64,000 nt of DNA, from contig NC_083599.1 of the NCBI RefSeq assembly GCF_020882245.1, positions 71,221,745-71,285,744 on the forward strand, written 5' to 3'. The stretch's first letter is position 1; each line of letters starts with the position of its first letter. The position numbers and the translations under genes were made by a program. A model generated the notes under the pieces. The model searched no databases, was not told where the DNA came from, and saw only the letters and a list, made by a program, of their open reading frames with translations. This document shows positions 1-9,995 of this stretch, in pieces. Origin of the DNA: Rhopalosiphum padi (Eukaryota > Arthropoda > Insecta > Hemiptera > Aphididae).

Positions 1-957
1 TACCATCTACCCCATCCCAATATTAGTGATATTAATATATTATAGTGATTTATAGGATAAATTCATTCATTATTCGTATACCGGTATACCACATCTACCA
101 TTTAAAAATTTGCTCTGGTCATGACTAGACTTCAACCCCCCAAGTTCGACGCCATTGGGTCTATTATATTAACATAGGCCATAACAGGTCTCGGACTAAT
201 TCATTCTCTGAAATAACCTTCTAAACGATTAAATCGGAGTAGATCAAAATGTAAAAATCTCATTTCCCCCTACCTAAAATGTATTTGTTTTTAAATTTAA
301 ATATTAATACATACGCGACATACGCGTTTTATTGTTTGATTCAAATATTTTAGTAAAATTTATTGTATTATTAAAAAATTACTCTTACAAGTTGTTTTAA
401 GGTTTTCATAATAGAATATGTAATATATATAATTTAATTTTTCAAAAATCTGGCACTAAGGATTTTTAAAACCTATTATTTACCTATCTTTAATATCAAC
501 ATTTTAGAAAAATATTATTCGTAGGAACTTGAAATTTTTAACATAATAACATAAATCATGATAATTATACTCATAAAATATACGAACTGGTGATCAATAT
601 TTAACTGAAGACTGCAATGATGAAATTTTACTTATTGAACAAGGGTATATGAGACTGATATTAATATAAAAATGTGTAGCCGTATGGTTTATATCAATGA
701 ATTACTAATGGATTCATGATTGGTGTATTTTTTTTTACATTTATTTTACTTATATATATAATTATTGATATAATCATCAGAATTATTGATAATGTAACTG
801 TGATAAATGTGATTTAAAAGGTTTATTTTATCTGTTTGTGATACGATTTCACCCAAAACTGATGCGACGTTGCCAGATGTAGTTAAAAAAAAAATTACAA
901 CACTGTAATTTTGTTCGATTCTACCTGTACTTATATAATACCAATGGTTGACAACGA
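1..957. other. AT-rich intergenic, nothing identified
   Basis: This stretch is AT-rich with many short stops in all frames. I see no coding exon, RNA gene or delimited repeat in it. A short minus-strand open stretch at 746-967 is low-complexity and has no family features. Confidence 0.6.
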
Positions 958-1164
958 ATGAATACAACGAAAATCTTCACCCACCATGCACTGACCACCG
1001 CACAGCCACAGCCCGCGCCACACGATCAATTGTACAAGTTACAAGGACATCCTCAGACGCCAGACATACCCGCCACCGCTCATTGTCATCAGTCATCATT
1101 GCCCTGGTCACAGCCGTCCCGAATACCTGTATACAGTTTTCGACAGCCGCCGCCGCCATTGCTG
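958..1164 (+). other. Possible CpG-containing 5' exon
   Basis: A sharply GC-richer block in AT-rich surroundings ends in a strong 5' splice site (GCTG then GTAAGT at 1165). Two plus frames stay open across it and neither encodes a recognisable domain. The block looks like an untranslated or alternative first exon, possibly of the gene that begins at 2532. No RNA evidence is available, so exon status is an inference from composition plus the donor. Confidence 0.3.
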
Positions 1165-1599
1165 GTAAGTAAATATTGAATTTTACGTATCAATATCGAA
1201 AACTATGCTATAATTTATAATATAATCATTATTTAAATCATTAATTTGCCTAATGCAAATTAAAAATTGGTTTGTGCATCTAACTATTTCGAATTGTCAT
1301 TTTCGCTAATGAAGTTTTCAAATAAACGTAGAACCTAAATGTAGGGACACGCTACCGTCAACGTACGGAAACGATTTCTCGTGTACGACTGCATTCAAAC
1401 GCAATAATATAACAAGAACAGTGCTCAAATAGGAAAAAAAATTGAGGATGGACGCTGGTTTTAGTTCAGAATAGACCGTTCCATAGCAGATAAATAGTTA
1501 AGTAACCCGTTGTGGACTTCGCCACCCACACCCCCTGCACATATAGTAAAGTTTTTTAGAGCTAGTATTTTTTTCGCTTAATTAAATGAAGGGGGACGC

Positions 1600-2010
1600 T
1601 GAAATCTATGAATAAATGAATGCGCGTCTGCCTGCGTCCCTCCGGCGTTATCTGCTGCCGTTCAGCAGATGATACAGCGAAACGTAAATACGTGACACTT
1701 ATCTTCGGCTTCGGCTACAGTTGCCAGCAACTATTGTTCGATCCTTTTGTCCAAAACTGATTACCGCCGGTCTTGGACAGGGGTATGATAAGTGACCGCG
1801 CTCGGTCACCCGTGAAGTTGGCACTACTGACGTGTCCGTCGCCCTGGTCCGGGCAACGACGCATACACCGCCGCCAACAGTCGTTCAGTCGTTGTCGTTG
1901 TTTACGTTCGTTCTGTTCCGTTCGCCGTTGCGTATAATTCACGTGCTCTCGTGTCAACGGCCATTTTGTTGTAAAGAAGTGTGCTCACACCACGAGATTG
2001 TTCTTTTTGC
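1600..2010 (+). promoter_or_regulatory. CpG-richer promoter/5' UTR region
   Basis: CpG density rises clearly here and falls again after about 2010. The block lies 0.5 kb upstream of the first coding exon of the 220-aa gene at 2532. It has no long ORF with family features. It most likely holds the transcription start and a non-coding first exon of that gene. The exact start and donor cannot be fixed by eye. Confidence 0.35.
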
Positions 2011-2531
2011 TATTGCTTTCAGCATATTATATATCCGATCCTATTAACCATTCATTAACATTCAATGTTTTCAAAAAATATTATATTATACTTCAATAAC
2101 AAATTAAAAATACCATACTATTCATACTATTTTCTATTTCACTAGACTTAACAACACAGAAAACATAATGTTATCAGACTTAAATTTGCAATTTTAACAC
2201 TAAATACTTATATACCTATATATATGAATCAATAGTATTGAATTATAATAATTACTGATTTAATATAATTAGTAAAAACAAAAATAAATTTTAAATAACT
2301 ACCTACCTATACTTACACAGTTACTTGTTTAAACAAGTATACTATGTATAAATTGGTAGGCACTTACTTTAGCATTTAGGTACCTACTGATTAGTCATAA
2401 TTAAAAAATGTTTGTATTCATATTTATATTAATATACATTTTTAATGACAATAATAATGGTAATATTAATGGTTATATTTTGTTTTAGTTTTATTAACAA
2501 TTTAACAATTATTGAAGAGGATATATTGAAA

Positions 2532-3850
2532 ATGGACAACAATCCCAATTCAGACACCCATTTGAAGAATACACTAGATAATTTATCAACAGAAATTGGC
2601 AAATTATCATTAGATGGAGCTCAACCAAGTATAGTGTTATAAAAAAAAATATATATGTTAATATTAATTTTTTCAAATTCTATTTTAGGTATAAACCAAT
2701 TTTTAGGCGATACTAAAATGAAGAGCTCTGATAAAATAAAATTACCAACGCCGTTGCGTTCAATGCTTAAACTTTCTTTCGCGGAAAAAATTGAGGTTTT
2801 TATGATATACCTAATATTATTATTATTAATATTTTTTATATGTTATTATGTAAATAATAATTAAAATATAAGTTAATTAATATTATATATTTTTCTCTTA
2901 TTATTTAAAGCTAATTTAAATTATAAAATTGCAGCATTGAAATGTATAACTATTACATTTTTTAATATTATAATTGAATGATCAATTCATTTGTTTTATA
3001 GCTTATGATAATGTCAAATATCATAAAGACATCATTAATATCATAGGTTCTAAATTTAAATTTAATAACATAATTTAATTGATTTTATATAAATTCTAAT
3101 CATGTATTTTCTAATATATTTTTATTAACAGCCTTTTGATTACATTGACAAACATCTATATTATTTAAACCGTAATATATACCAGTCATTTTTAAAATGG
3201 AGAGTGAAAGTTTCTCCAAAGACCTCAAGCGAGTTGGTACTTCATTTACTAGCCTTTCAGGTAAATTTTTAGTAAATGATTGCTGATTTAAAATTTATAA
3301 ATGGCTATGTTACTATTATAATTTCTTTCCCCAGACATTTGTCAATTACCATGGTAGATTCTTGGTTGGTTGCAAACAATGGTGTGCTGTTGTGGACTAT
3401 GTTTTTACGGCATGGAAACATGTTAACGCTATACCAATAGACACTAGTGTTATGCATGTAGATGCACGCAAAGATAGTTTTTCTTTATTGTTAAGATATT
3501 GTATGATAGCACTTATTAAACTGAAAAACACACTTAACAAAGAGATAAAAGAAGATTGTTTAAAACAGTAAGTTTTATGTTTTGAACTTAGATTTAAAAA
3601 TAAAAATAAAAATATTTTAACTTGTTGTTACAATTATTTTAGATGACAAAGTAAATAATAAAATAAATTATATTATTAAATAATTATATTTGTTGTATGT
3701 ATTTTCTATCAATATTTTAACTAAAGTTAAAATTAAATTTTTTTCTATTTTAGTTTGAAATTACTATGTGACACCAGCCAAGATGACATTGTGAAGAATA
3801 CACAAGATTTGTTTTTCAAATATATTTATAGCACTGATTTTTTGGAATAA
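2532..3850 (+). CDS. Unrecognised 220-aa protein, five exons
   Basis: Five coding exons join in frame with GT-AG introns: 2532-2628, 2689-2795, 3132-3260, 3335-3567 and 3754-3850. Together they give 221 codons including TAA. The phases fit at every junction (1, 0, 0, 2), which is strong evidence for a real gene. The N-terminal third is polar (Asn/Ser/Asp/Lys-rich). The C-terminal part is helical in character, with aromatic and Cys/Trp residues such as VGCKQWCAVVDYVFTAWK in exon 4. There is no signal peptide and no clear membrane helix. I do not recognise the family. The stop codon lies inside an AATAAA hexamer (3846-3851), so the 3' end may be very short. I left out an AG-bounded block at 3001-3046 because including it breaks the frame. 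Confidence 0.7.
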
Positions 3851-3851
3851 A
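3846..3851 (+). terminator. Poly(A) signal overlapping the stop codon
   Basis: The hexamer AATAAA contains the TAA stop (3848-3850) of the 220-aa gene. A GT/T-rich stretch follows within about 25 bases. Use as the cleavage signal is inferred from position. Confidence 0.4.
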
Positions 3852-4192
3852 TATATTATTGCAATACTTTGTAAATTATTATTTACTTGATTTTAGTTTT
3901 TATATATTATAATACTATTTTGATAATGATTGATTGATTTGAATTCTAAAGTAAATTTAAATTTATATTTTATTTTTGTTATTTAAATTTCAACAATTTA
4001 AATTTAAAACAATGTTTCCAGTTAAGTGTTTTTGTAATAATAGGTAAAATAATGTTTTTTTTTTTGCTTAAGCAAATATTATTTCTTTTTTTATAATTTA
4101 TCTCATAGACAACAGATCATATAAAATGTTTGATCAAAAATAATTACATTCTATTTGGTAATATATAATAAAATATGGCTCTTATTTAAGAA

Positions 4193-4474
4193 ATAAAATT
4201 CTTTGCCTGGGCAAATCAGAACTCCTCATGTGAATACCTATATAATACAGGAGATGTTAAAGTTAGATATATGAATATTGAAGTTGTAGGTTCAAAATAT
4301 CCTTACTTGTTAAAGGATCCAAGTATCACATGGATGACTGACATAGAAATTCTCCCACAAATAACTAATCCCGATGTATTTAACTATTTGGTTTTAACTA
4401 AAAGCTCTTATACTTTAAATCAATTTAAAGCATTTAAAAGTTTAGAAGCTTATAATTTCTTTATAAGCAGATAG
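4193..4474 (+). mobile_element. YqaJ/SWIM-type transposon ORF fragment
   Basis: An open stretch from 4271 to 4474 (67 codons) encodes a segment with the pattern ITNPDVFNYLVLT followed by SLEAYNFFIS. As I recall, this matches the conserved part of insect transposon proteins that carry SWIM zinc fingers and YqaJ-like exonucleases, where the block usually reads 'YLV...S.YT..QFKAYKSLEAYN.F.SGWV'. The glycine-tryptophan that normally follows is replaced by Arg-stop, and there is no start region or nuclease domain. It is a dead remnant. Related frame-shifted sequence seems to begin near 4193. Confidence 0.5.
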
Positions 4475-4479
4475 ATATA

Positions 4480-6200
4480 TAATGCTAAATGGCTTGATTT
4501 TACTAATTATGTACTTGTAGTTGTTGAATTAAGATAGCCTAATGTGTCATGGGTACCATGCATATAACTAAGTTGTCTTAATAATTTTCAAAATCTAAGT
4601 CAGCCTTTAAATATTGACTAATTTTAAACATTATTCTAACTAATTTCCAAATGTTGGCGTCAACTAGTTAAAAGTTGTTTTAATTCTACTTAATAATTTA
4701 AAAAGTTGTAGAAATTATTGTAAAAACTTTTATTTAATAGAAAAATAATGCAATTATTTAAAATCATGTACCTACCTAGTACCTAGTAGACTCGTAGCAT
4801 TCTGTTTAACAATATCTTCGGTTATTATATTAAAAAATTAATGTTAACTTGGCCACCTTTGCTAACTTTAATTTAATTGCAAATCATATTATGAACATAG
4901 TTTTGTGTATAAAATATAAGAATAAAAATAAAATATCTGGTTTACTGAATAAAATAATTAATGTATCGTTACTCATGACTTAAGATAATTTGCAGCTACT
5001 TGGTAAAACATTGATTTAAAATTATTAAGTTTTTAATTTTTCTAATTAACAACAGGTGGCTCATTCTCAACGGTTTAACAATTTTAAGCTTTTGTCTTGA
5101 CTTGAAGAGTTATGGGGATATTCGGGCTTCGCATTGTACCTATATAACAGGATTGGGTGTATGATGTTCACATATTTTAATGCAATCCTATTTTACTTAG
5201 AGTATGTCTGTTTAAAAAAAATCATAGTCATATAAGTCAATAACATATATGTTTCATCATATTGGGTAGCTCCATCAAACAAAAATAATGTTGAAATCCA
5301 AAAAATCAATAATATTAATTTCAATCGTCCAAAAAACAGAATTCAGAATGTAGACAACCTCAAAAATAAAAAAAGATTTTATTGCAAACTTACCAAAAAC
5401 ACTTGATAATAATAAGATTTTTCCATTTTTCATAGTTTTTTATTCAAATTAGAAATAGTAAATATCAATGCAGTTATTTTAAAGATTGTTCCATCACGTA
5501 ACTTAAATTTTAAAATAAATTTATTATTATTACCGTTTATTGTTACTTAAAAGTTAAACGTTATACAAATTTTGCGTTTATCGTTATTTAGAATTAAAAC
5601 GTTATCAAAAATAATGATTTAATGCGGGTAGATAATGACCGGAATACGGAATACAATTTAATCAATTATTAGATTGTTTGCTAAGGCTAAGACAAAATTA
5701 AATCGCATGATATAAATATTTCTACGTAACCACCGACTAATCTTAGTCCGAGTACGAAACCAATATAACTTTTAATTAAACGGATTTTAAATTATTTCGT
5801 TTTGCGTTATGTTTTTTTAATGATATATAAGTATATTACATATTTTGTTACCTAATTATTATGTTTTGTTTTGTGGTATTTAACTTCTTTTGATTATCGC
5901 TTTCCATTTTAATTACATTTACAAATGACAATCGTTTTTTTGTCAAATATAACGTTATTATAACATTTAAAACGTTGAAAGTCATTATTCTAAATTTTTC
6001 ATTAATCGGAACAGTCTAGTTAAATTTTAATTAAGTTAATGATAAGGGATATTTATTAAATAAAACATCAGCATCAAACTGATCGATTAAAAATTCATGT
6101 AATACAAGCAAAAAAACAATATACACGATAACTAATTCGAAAAATATTTCTCTGATTTAATCAAAATAAATAACCTATTGTTCTTCTCCCACTAACCCAA
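4480..6200. other. AT-rich intergenic, nothing identified
   Basis: No exon, RNA gene or bounded element was found. The sequence is AT-rich with short homopolymer and TTA/TAA runs. Confidence 0.55.
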
Positions 6201-6206
6201 GTAGTG

Positions 6207-6250
6207 TCATATGGGGGGGGGGGGGCAGACGAGGGCAATTGCCCCACCTT
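6207..6250. mobile_element. hAT-family transposon end (remnant)
   Basis: The segment reads CAT-A-TGGGGGG... then GGGCAATTGCCCC. It closely matches the left terminus of the complete hAT element at 36633, where a poly-G run is followed by GGGGCACTTGCCCC. No matching right end was found nearby, so this is a solo or truncated terminus of that family. A run of 13 G residues lies at 6213-6225. Confidence 0.45.
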
Positions 6251-6394
6251 TGTTTTTTTATGGGCTGGTCAAATTTTTGATACGATAGGGACATAGGGCC
6301 GCTGGAATAGTGGCTCTGCTTATAGCGGGCCAATCGCCTAAAACCCATAATCGTAGAACACTACATTTAGAACTTTTCAGGTCGGACTCAAAAT

Positions 6395-6940
6395 ATTAAA
6401 ACCAAGGATAGACCGGGCTTTATTTTTGATAAAACTTTTCGAGCCGAGCCGAGCCGGGCTTAAACCAATTTTGAATCGGGCTTTTTAAGGATATTTTACA
6501 TCTCACCTGGGCATTTTTTGGTTTTTTATTTGTTGTATGACAAATAATTATTATTTAAAATTAAAATTATAAGTTTTAACGTTGTTTGACGTTGGGATAA
6601 TCACAAATAACGAATATTATGACATTTTTGTACACAAGCAACTATTACTCATAAACATTTTTATTATACATAAATTATAGTTAAATATAATGTTCTAGAG
6701 CTAAAAATAAATTTCAGACCAAACTGAATTTTTTAGAATTATTTTCGGACCGGGCATGGGCTTTTTCTCCAAAAATATTTTGGACTGGACCGGACCGAGC
6801 TTTTTTTATCAAACAATGTTTTGAACCGGATCGGACCGGGCTTATAAAAAAATATCCATGGACCTGAACGAGCTTAGGATGATTTTCGGGCCAGGCTTGG
6901 GCTTTTTTTTTACAATATTTCTTGGACCGGGCAGGTCTAT
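6395..6940. repeat. Imperfect GC-rich 'GACCGGGCTT' repeats
   Basis: The motif GGACCGGGCTT and its variants (GAGCCGAGCCGGGCTT, GGACCGAGCTTTTTT) recur many times, separated by AT-rich spacers. A longer unit starting ATTTTCGG occurs at 6741 and again at 6882, about 141 bases apart. A 103-codon minus-strand frame across 6714-7025 reads through it and probably reflects the repeat rather than a gene. The block looks like a decayed minisatellite or a transposon interior. Confidence 0.5.
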
Positions 6941-7019
6941 AGTAGGTACCTAATAATGCCATGGCATTCGTTATACGATGATAATTCGGTGATCGGGTTA
7001 AGTTGCGGATCCAGAGGTC

Positions 7020-7680
7020 ACCCAAGGGGGAGGGTGAATTTTCAAAAATGAAATTACTTTTTTTTTTCTATTTAGCCTATATTGGAATTTGTAGGCTAAT
7101 TATTTACATTATTTCTTAATTTACAAACTTAATATAATAAACAATAAATAAATAAAATTTATTTTTACTATTTAATAATTTACAAAATGTTAAACAATAT
7201 ACTATTATTAATACAATCAATACATTTATCTACAAAATCAAATCCTTACATGTTTTTTTCTCCTTGGAACATCTATCAATAATATCTTCCACATTTAATT
7301 GTTTGTCCCTATGGACGTGTTAAAGCGCTAAGCTAATTAAGCGTTCTTCCTACATTCGAGACCTAAACCAGGTTTTTAATCGAATACATTTAAAGTAGGT
7401 ATCAAGGGAGCAAGTATATTATAACTATTTATAAATTAGAAACTTTACATAAATATAAATAATATTATATAAGTAAGTAAAAATCATACTATTACATATA
7501 TTGTAAAACATATTTTATTTTATTTTAAAATTATTAATAAAATAAATAAGCTAAACTACAAAGAGTAGAGAAGCTACTCTCTAGCCAATACTTACAGGTA
7601 AAGTATAAATTATTAAAAACAATTGTTTTACAGTTGGATAAATATCAACAGAGCATTAATTTAAAACTAGCATTATATTA
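7020..7680. other. AT-rich intergenic, nothing identified
   Basis: This is AT-rich sequence between the GC-rich repeat block and the hAT remnant. I see no gene or bounded repeat in it. Confidence 0.5.
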
Positions 7681-7682
7681 CG

Positions 7683-8565
7683 TTAGTTTATATACCTTTG
7701 GTTTTTGATATCATACGTCATAATTATATACCCATCAGTAGCTTTTCCTATAAAATTATTAATACTTAATCCAAGTTCAGACATTATATTAATTGCAGTT
7801 GACCCAAGCATTTCACCAGTTATTTTTGGTTCAATAGTAACTTCATCTTCAATTTCTTCAACAGTCCCTACTCTACTATTTATAAATACTAATGTCAATT
7901 AATAAACGCAATACATTTTTCATATACTTTTTCATTATAAATGTAATGAATAATTAAACTCATTTGAGACATTTTTGAAGTATCTGTCGTCTCGTCAAAT
8001 ATTATACTATACAATTTAGCCTATTCTATTTCTTTTAAGATATGAAATGTTATTTTTGTTTCACAAACTTCAATTAATTCATTTTGAATAGTATAGATCA
8101 TATATGTTACTTAAAAACTTAACAATTTTAAGCGATTTTCTAATTTAGTATGACCTGCTTGTATTTTGAATCTTGGCATCACTCTATAATTGCCTTCATT
8201 CACAATGGACTTTGTTAATTTTCATAATAATATTGCAATCACCTCTGTGTCCCCTAAGTGCAATATTTTGCTTTTCTAAAAATATATTTGTTTCTACTAT
8301 ACGTTTAAGACACTCGATTTTATTTTATTTGTTTCATTCTTTTTGAATTTAAAATATTTACTAAATAAGTTTTTTGACAATCAATAGCAAACTGTATACC
8401 GTTTTTGTAGTACCAATTTTTGTTATATTTTTCTAAATAACCATCTTTACTAATTGATTTTGAAAAATTCTTTAATAGTTCAGTAATAAGGATTTTCAGT
8501 TGCTTAGTATTTTTTCTACCATTCTTTGTTGACACCAAAAATAATACACAGTACAATTTACAAAA
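7683..8565 (-). mobile_element. hAT transposase remnant (ZMYM1/THAP0-like)
   Basis: On the minus strand, 8556 down to 8320 encodes a block beginning YCVLFLVSTKNGRKNTKQLK. This resembles the TTF-type zinc-finger region of ZMYM1/'52-kDa repressor'-like hAT transposases. Further along, 7898-7683 encodes ITGEMLGSTAINIMSELGLS then NNFIGKATDGY, which matches the catalytic-domain pattern 'tgE.ia..I...L..lGL......GqgyDGa'. The order (zinc finger, then catalytic region) is right for the family. Stops and frame changes separate the blocks, so it is inactive. I could not identify termini. Confidence 0.65.
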
Positions 8566-8769
8566 TTATCCAGATTTTAGAATTGAGTACTCAAGCCAAG
8601 AATATTTTTGAAAGTGATTTGATCTTAAAAAATATTTTTTAAAAAAAAAGATATTTTTTTTATTTGCCGTGTTTAAAATGTAGTGAAAATGGATAAGTAA
8701 AGTATTTAAGAACATTATAACGTTTGAGAATGAAATATTTTGTGAAATCACTTATTTCATCATTTTTGT

Positions 8770-9420
8770 CAATAAAATTAGGTACCAATGTCAAATTTTT
8801 CTATAAAAGTGAACAAAATAAATTGTTAAAAATAAATACAAGTAGGTACTAAGTACTTAAACATTCGAAAACATTGTTTTTTCAGCACTACGCTGATTAT
8901 AATAATAATTATTTTTTTTTTTTTTTATTTTATTAAGAATAATTACAAGCTATACATAATTTTGTACAATAAATAATTTTGTTGAGTGAAATAGCGGTGA
9001 AAACAACAGAGTGGGAAGGTACTCAGTAGTACCACCCGACAGGTCACAAATAATTATTAAAAATAAATTATTATAACATTTATAACCTATGTATTTAGTA
9101 CATTTGTATAATCTGTATATTGTACAGATATGATAAATGCAATGCCCACCTATTTATAATTGTAAAATATTGTTATAAACTGATTAACATTATTCTATGA
9201 TTATTTTTAAAGTCTACAATAAAAATCGGTGGTTAATTTAGTTGCTGCACCAAAAATTAAATACATTCTTTTCACTATAATAATAATTGTCTATTAATTT
9301 CGTATTATCATCGAATGACGGTACTAGGTACTACGGTAGTTATTAAAAATTAACACATTAGGTGCGGCGTACACATTTTATAATTTAACATTTTTTAATT
9401 TACTATAATTTATATTTATA
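8770..9420. other. AT-rich intergenic with T-rich tract
   Basis: A poly-T tract (about 8911-8926) is followed by a moderately complex segment, 8930-9050, that may be a SINE or LINE 3' end in minus orientation. No family could be assigned. No gene was seen. Confidence 0.35.
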
Positions 9421-9609
9421 ATGTCATCTCGACCAACTCAGCAACAAATGCAAGAGTTAGTTGAATTGTTGAAAGGTGATCCTCAACTGGTAGCTGGTAA
9501 ATTTACACCAACATTTACCCAAAAGGTTGCACAAAAAAGGTGGGAAGCTATTCCCGAAACACTGAATGCCTTACCCGGCACTTCCAAATGTTGGAGTAAA
9601 TGGCGTAAA
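9421..9609 (+). CDS. Myb/SANT-like DNA-binding exon (partial gene)
   Basis: An ATG-initiated open exon of 63 codons starts MSSRPTQQQMQELVELLK and ends SKCWSKWRK at a consensus donor (AAA then GTATGT at 9610). The pattern fits the N-terminal half of the Myb/SANT-like (Zeste-type) DNA-binding domain that is abundant in hemipteran genomes: a start such as 'sSraT.eQ...Lv.lle.dp.L..GKFt..ft......kWe.ia..LN...G..k....Wrk'. I found no continuation exon before the next gene starts at 9996. The missing part may lie in a long intron, or the exon may be an orphan. DNA binding is inferred from the family. Confidence 0.55.
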
Positions 9610-9852
9610 GTATGTTTATTTTAGGTGCAATTTAAGTAGTGGTTAATAAAATAATAACTAGATAATATAAATTAAGTACTTATCGGATTATAATATTATA
9701 AGAGTATTCTTGATCAGTAATATTCTCGACGAAATAATAAAGATGCGCTGAAACTAGCAAGTTAATCAAATATAATTTAAAAAATTTAATTATCTGGCTT
9801 ACAATTGTATTAAATAAACAAAATATAATATAGCCATGAATAGTGCCTATCA

Positions 9853-9896
9853 ACTAATATATATATATATATATATATACATATATATATACATTG
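9853..9896. repeat. (TA)n microsatellite
   Basis: An interrupted TA/TG dinucleotide run lies just upstream of the coiled-coil gene. Confidence 0.8.
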
Positions 9897-9995
9897 TATA
9901 TAATTTATATCCCAAAATAACTGTTATATTAATATATATTTTTATTTAGTAAATATTTAACTTATTTATATAAACCACTACATTTTGAATCAATT

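Noticed and set aside
3001..3046. Extra exon in the 220-aa gene
   Set aside because: It has an AG before and a GT after, but including it breaks the frame on both sides, whereas skipping it joins exons 2 and 3 in phase 0.
7683..7902. Plus-strand 65-codon frame opposite the hAT remnant
   Set aside because: The minus strand carries the recognisable transposase pattern; the plus frame is its shadow.
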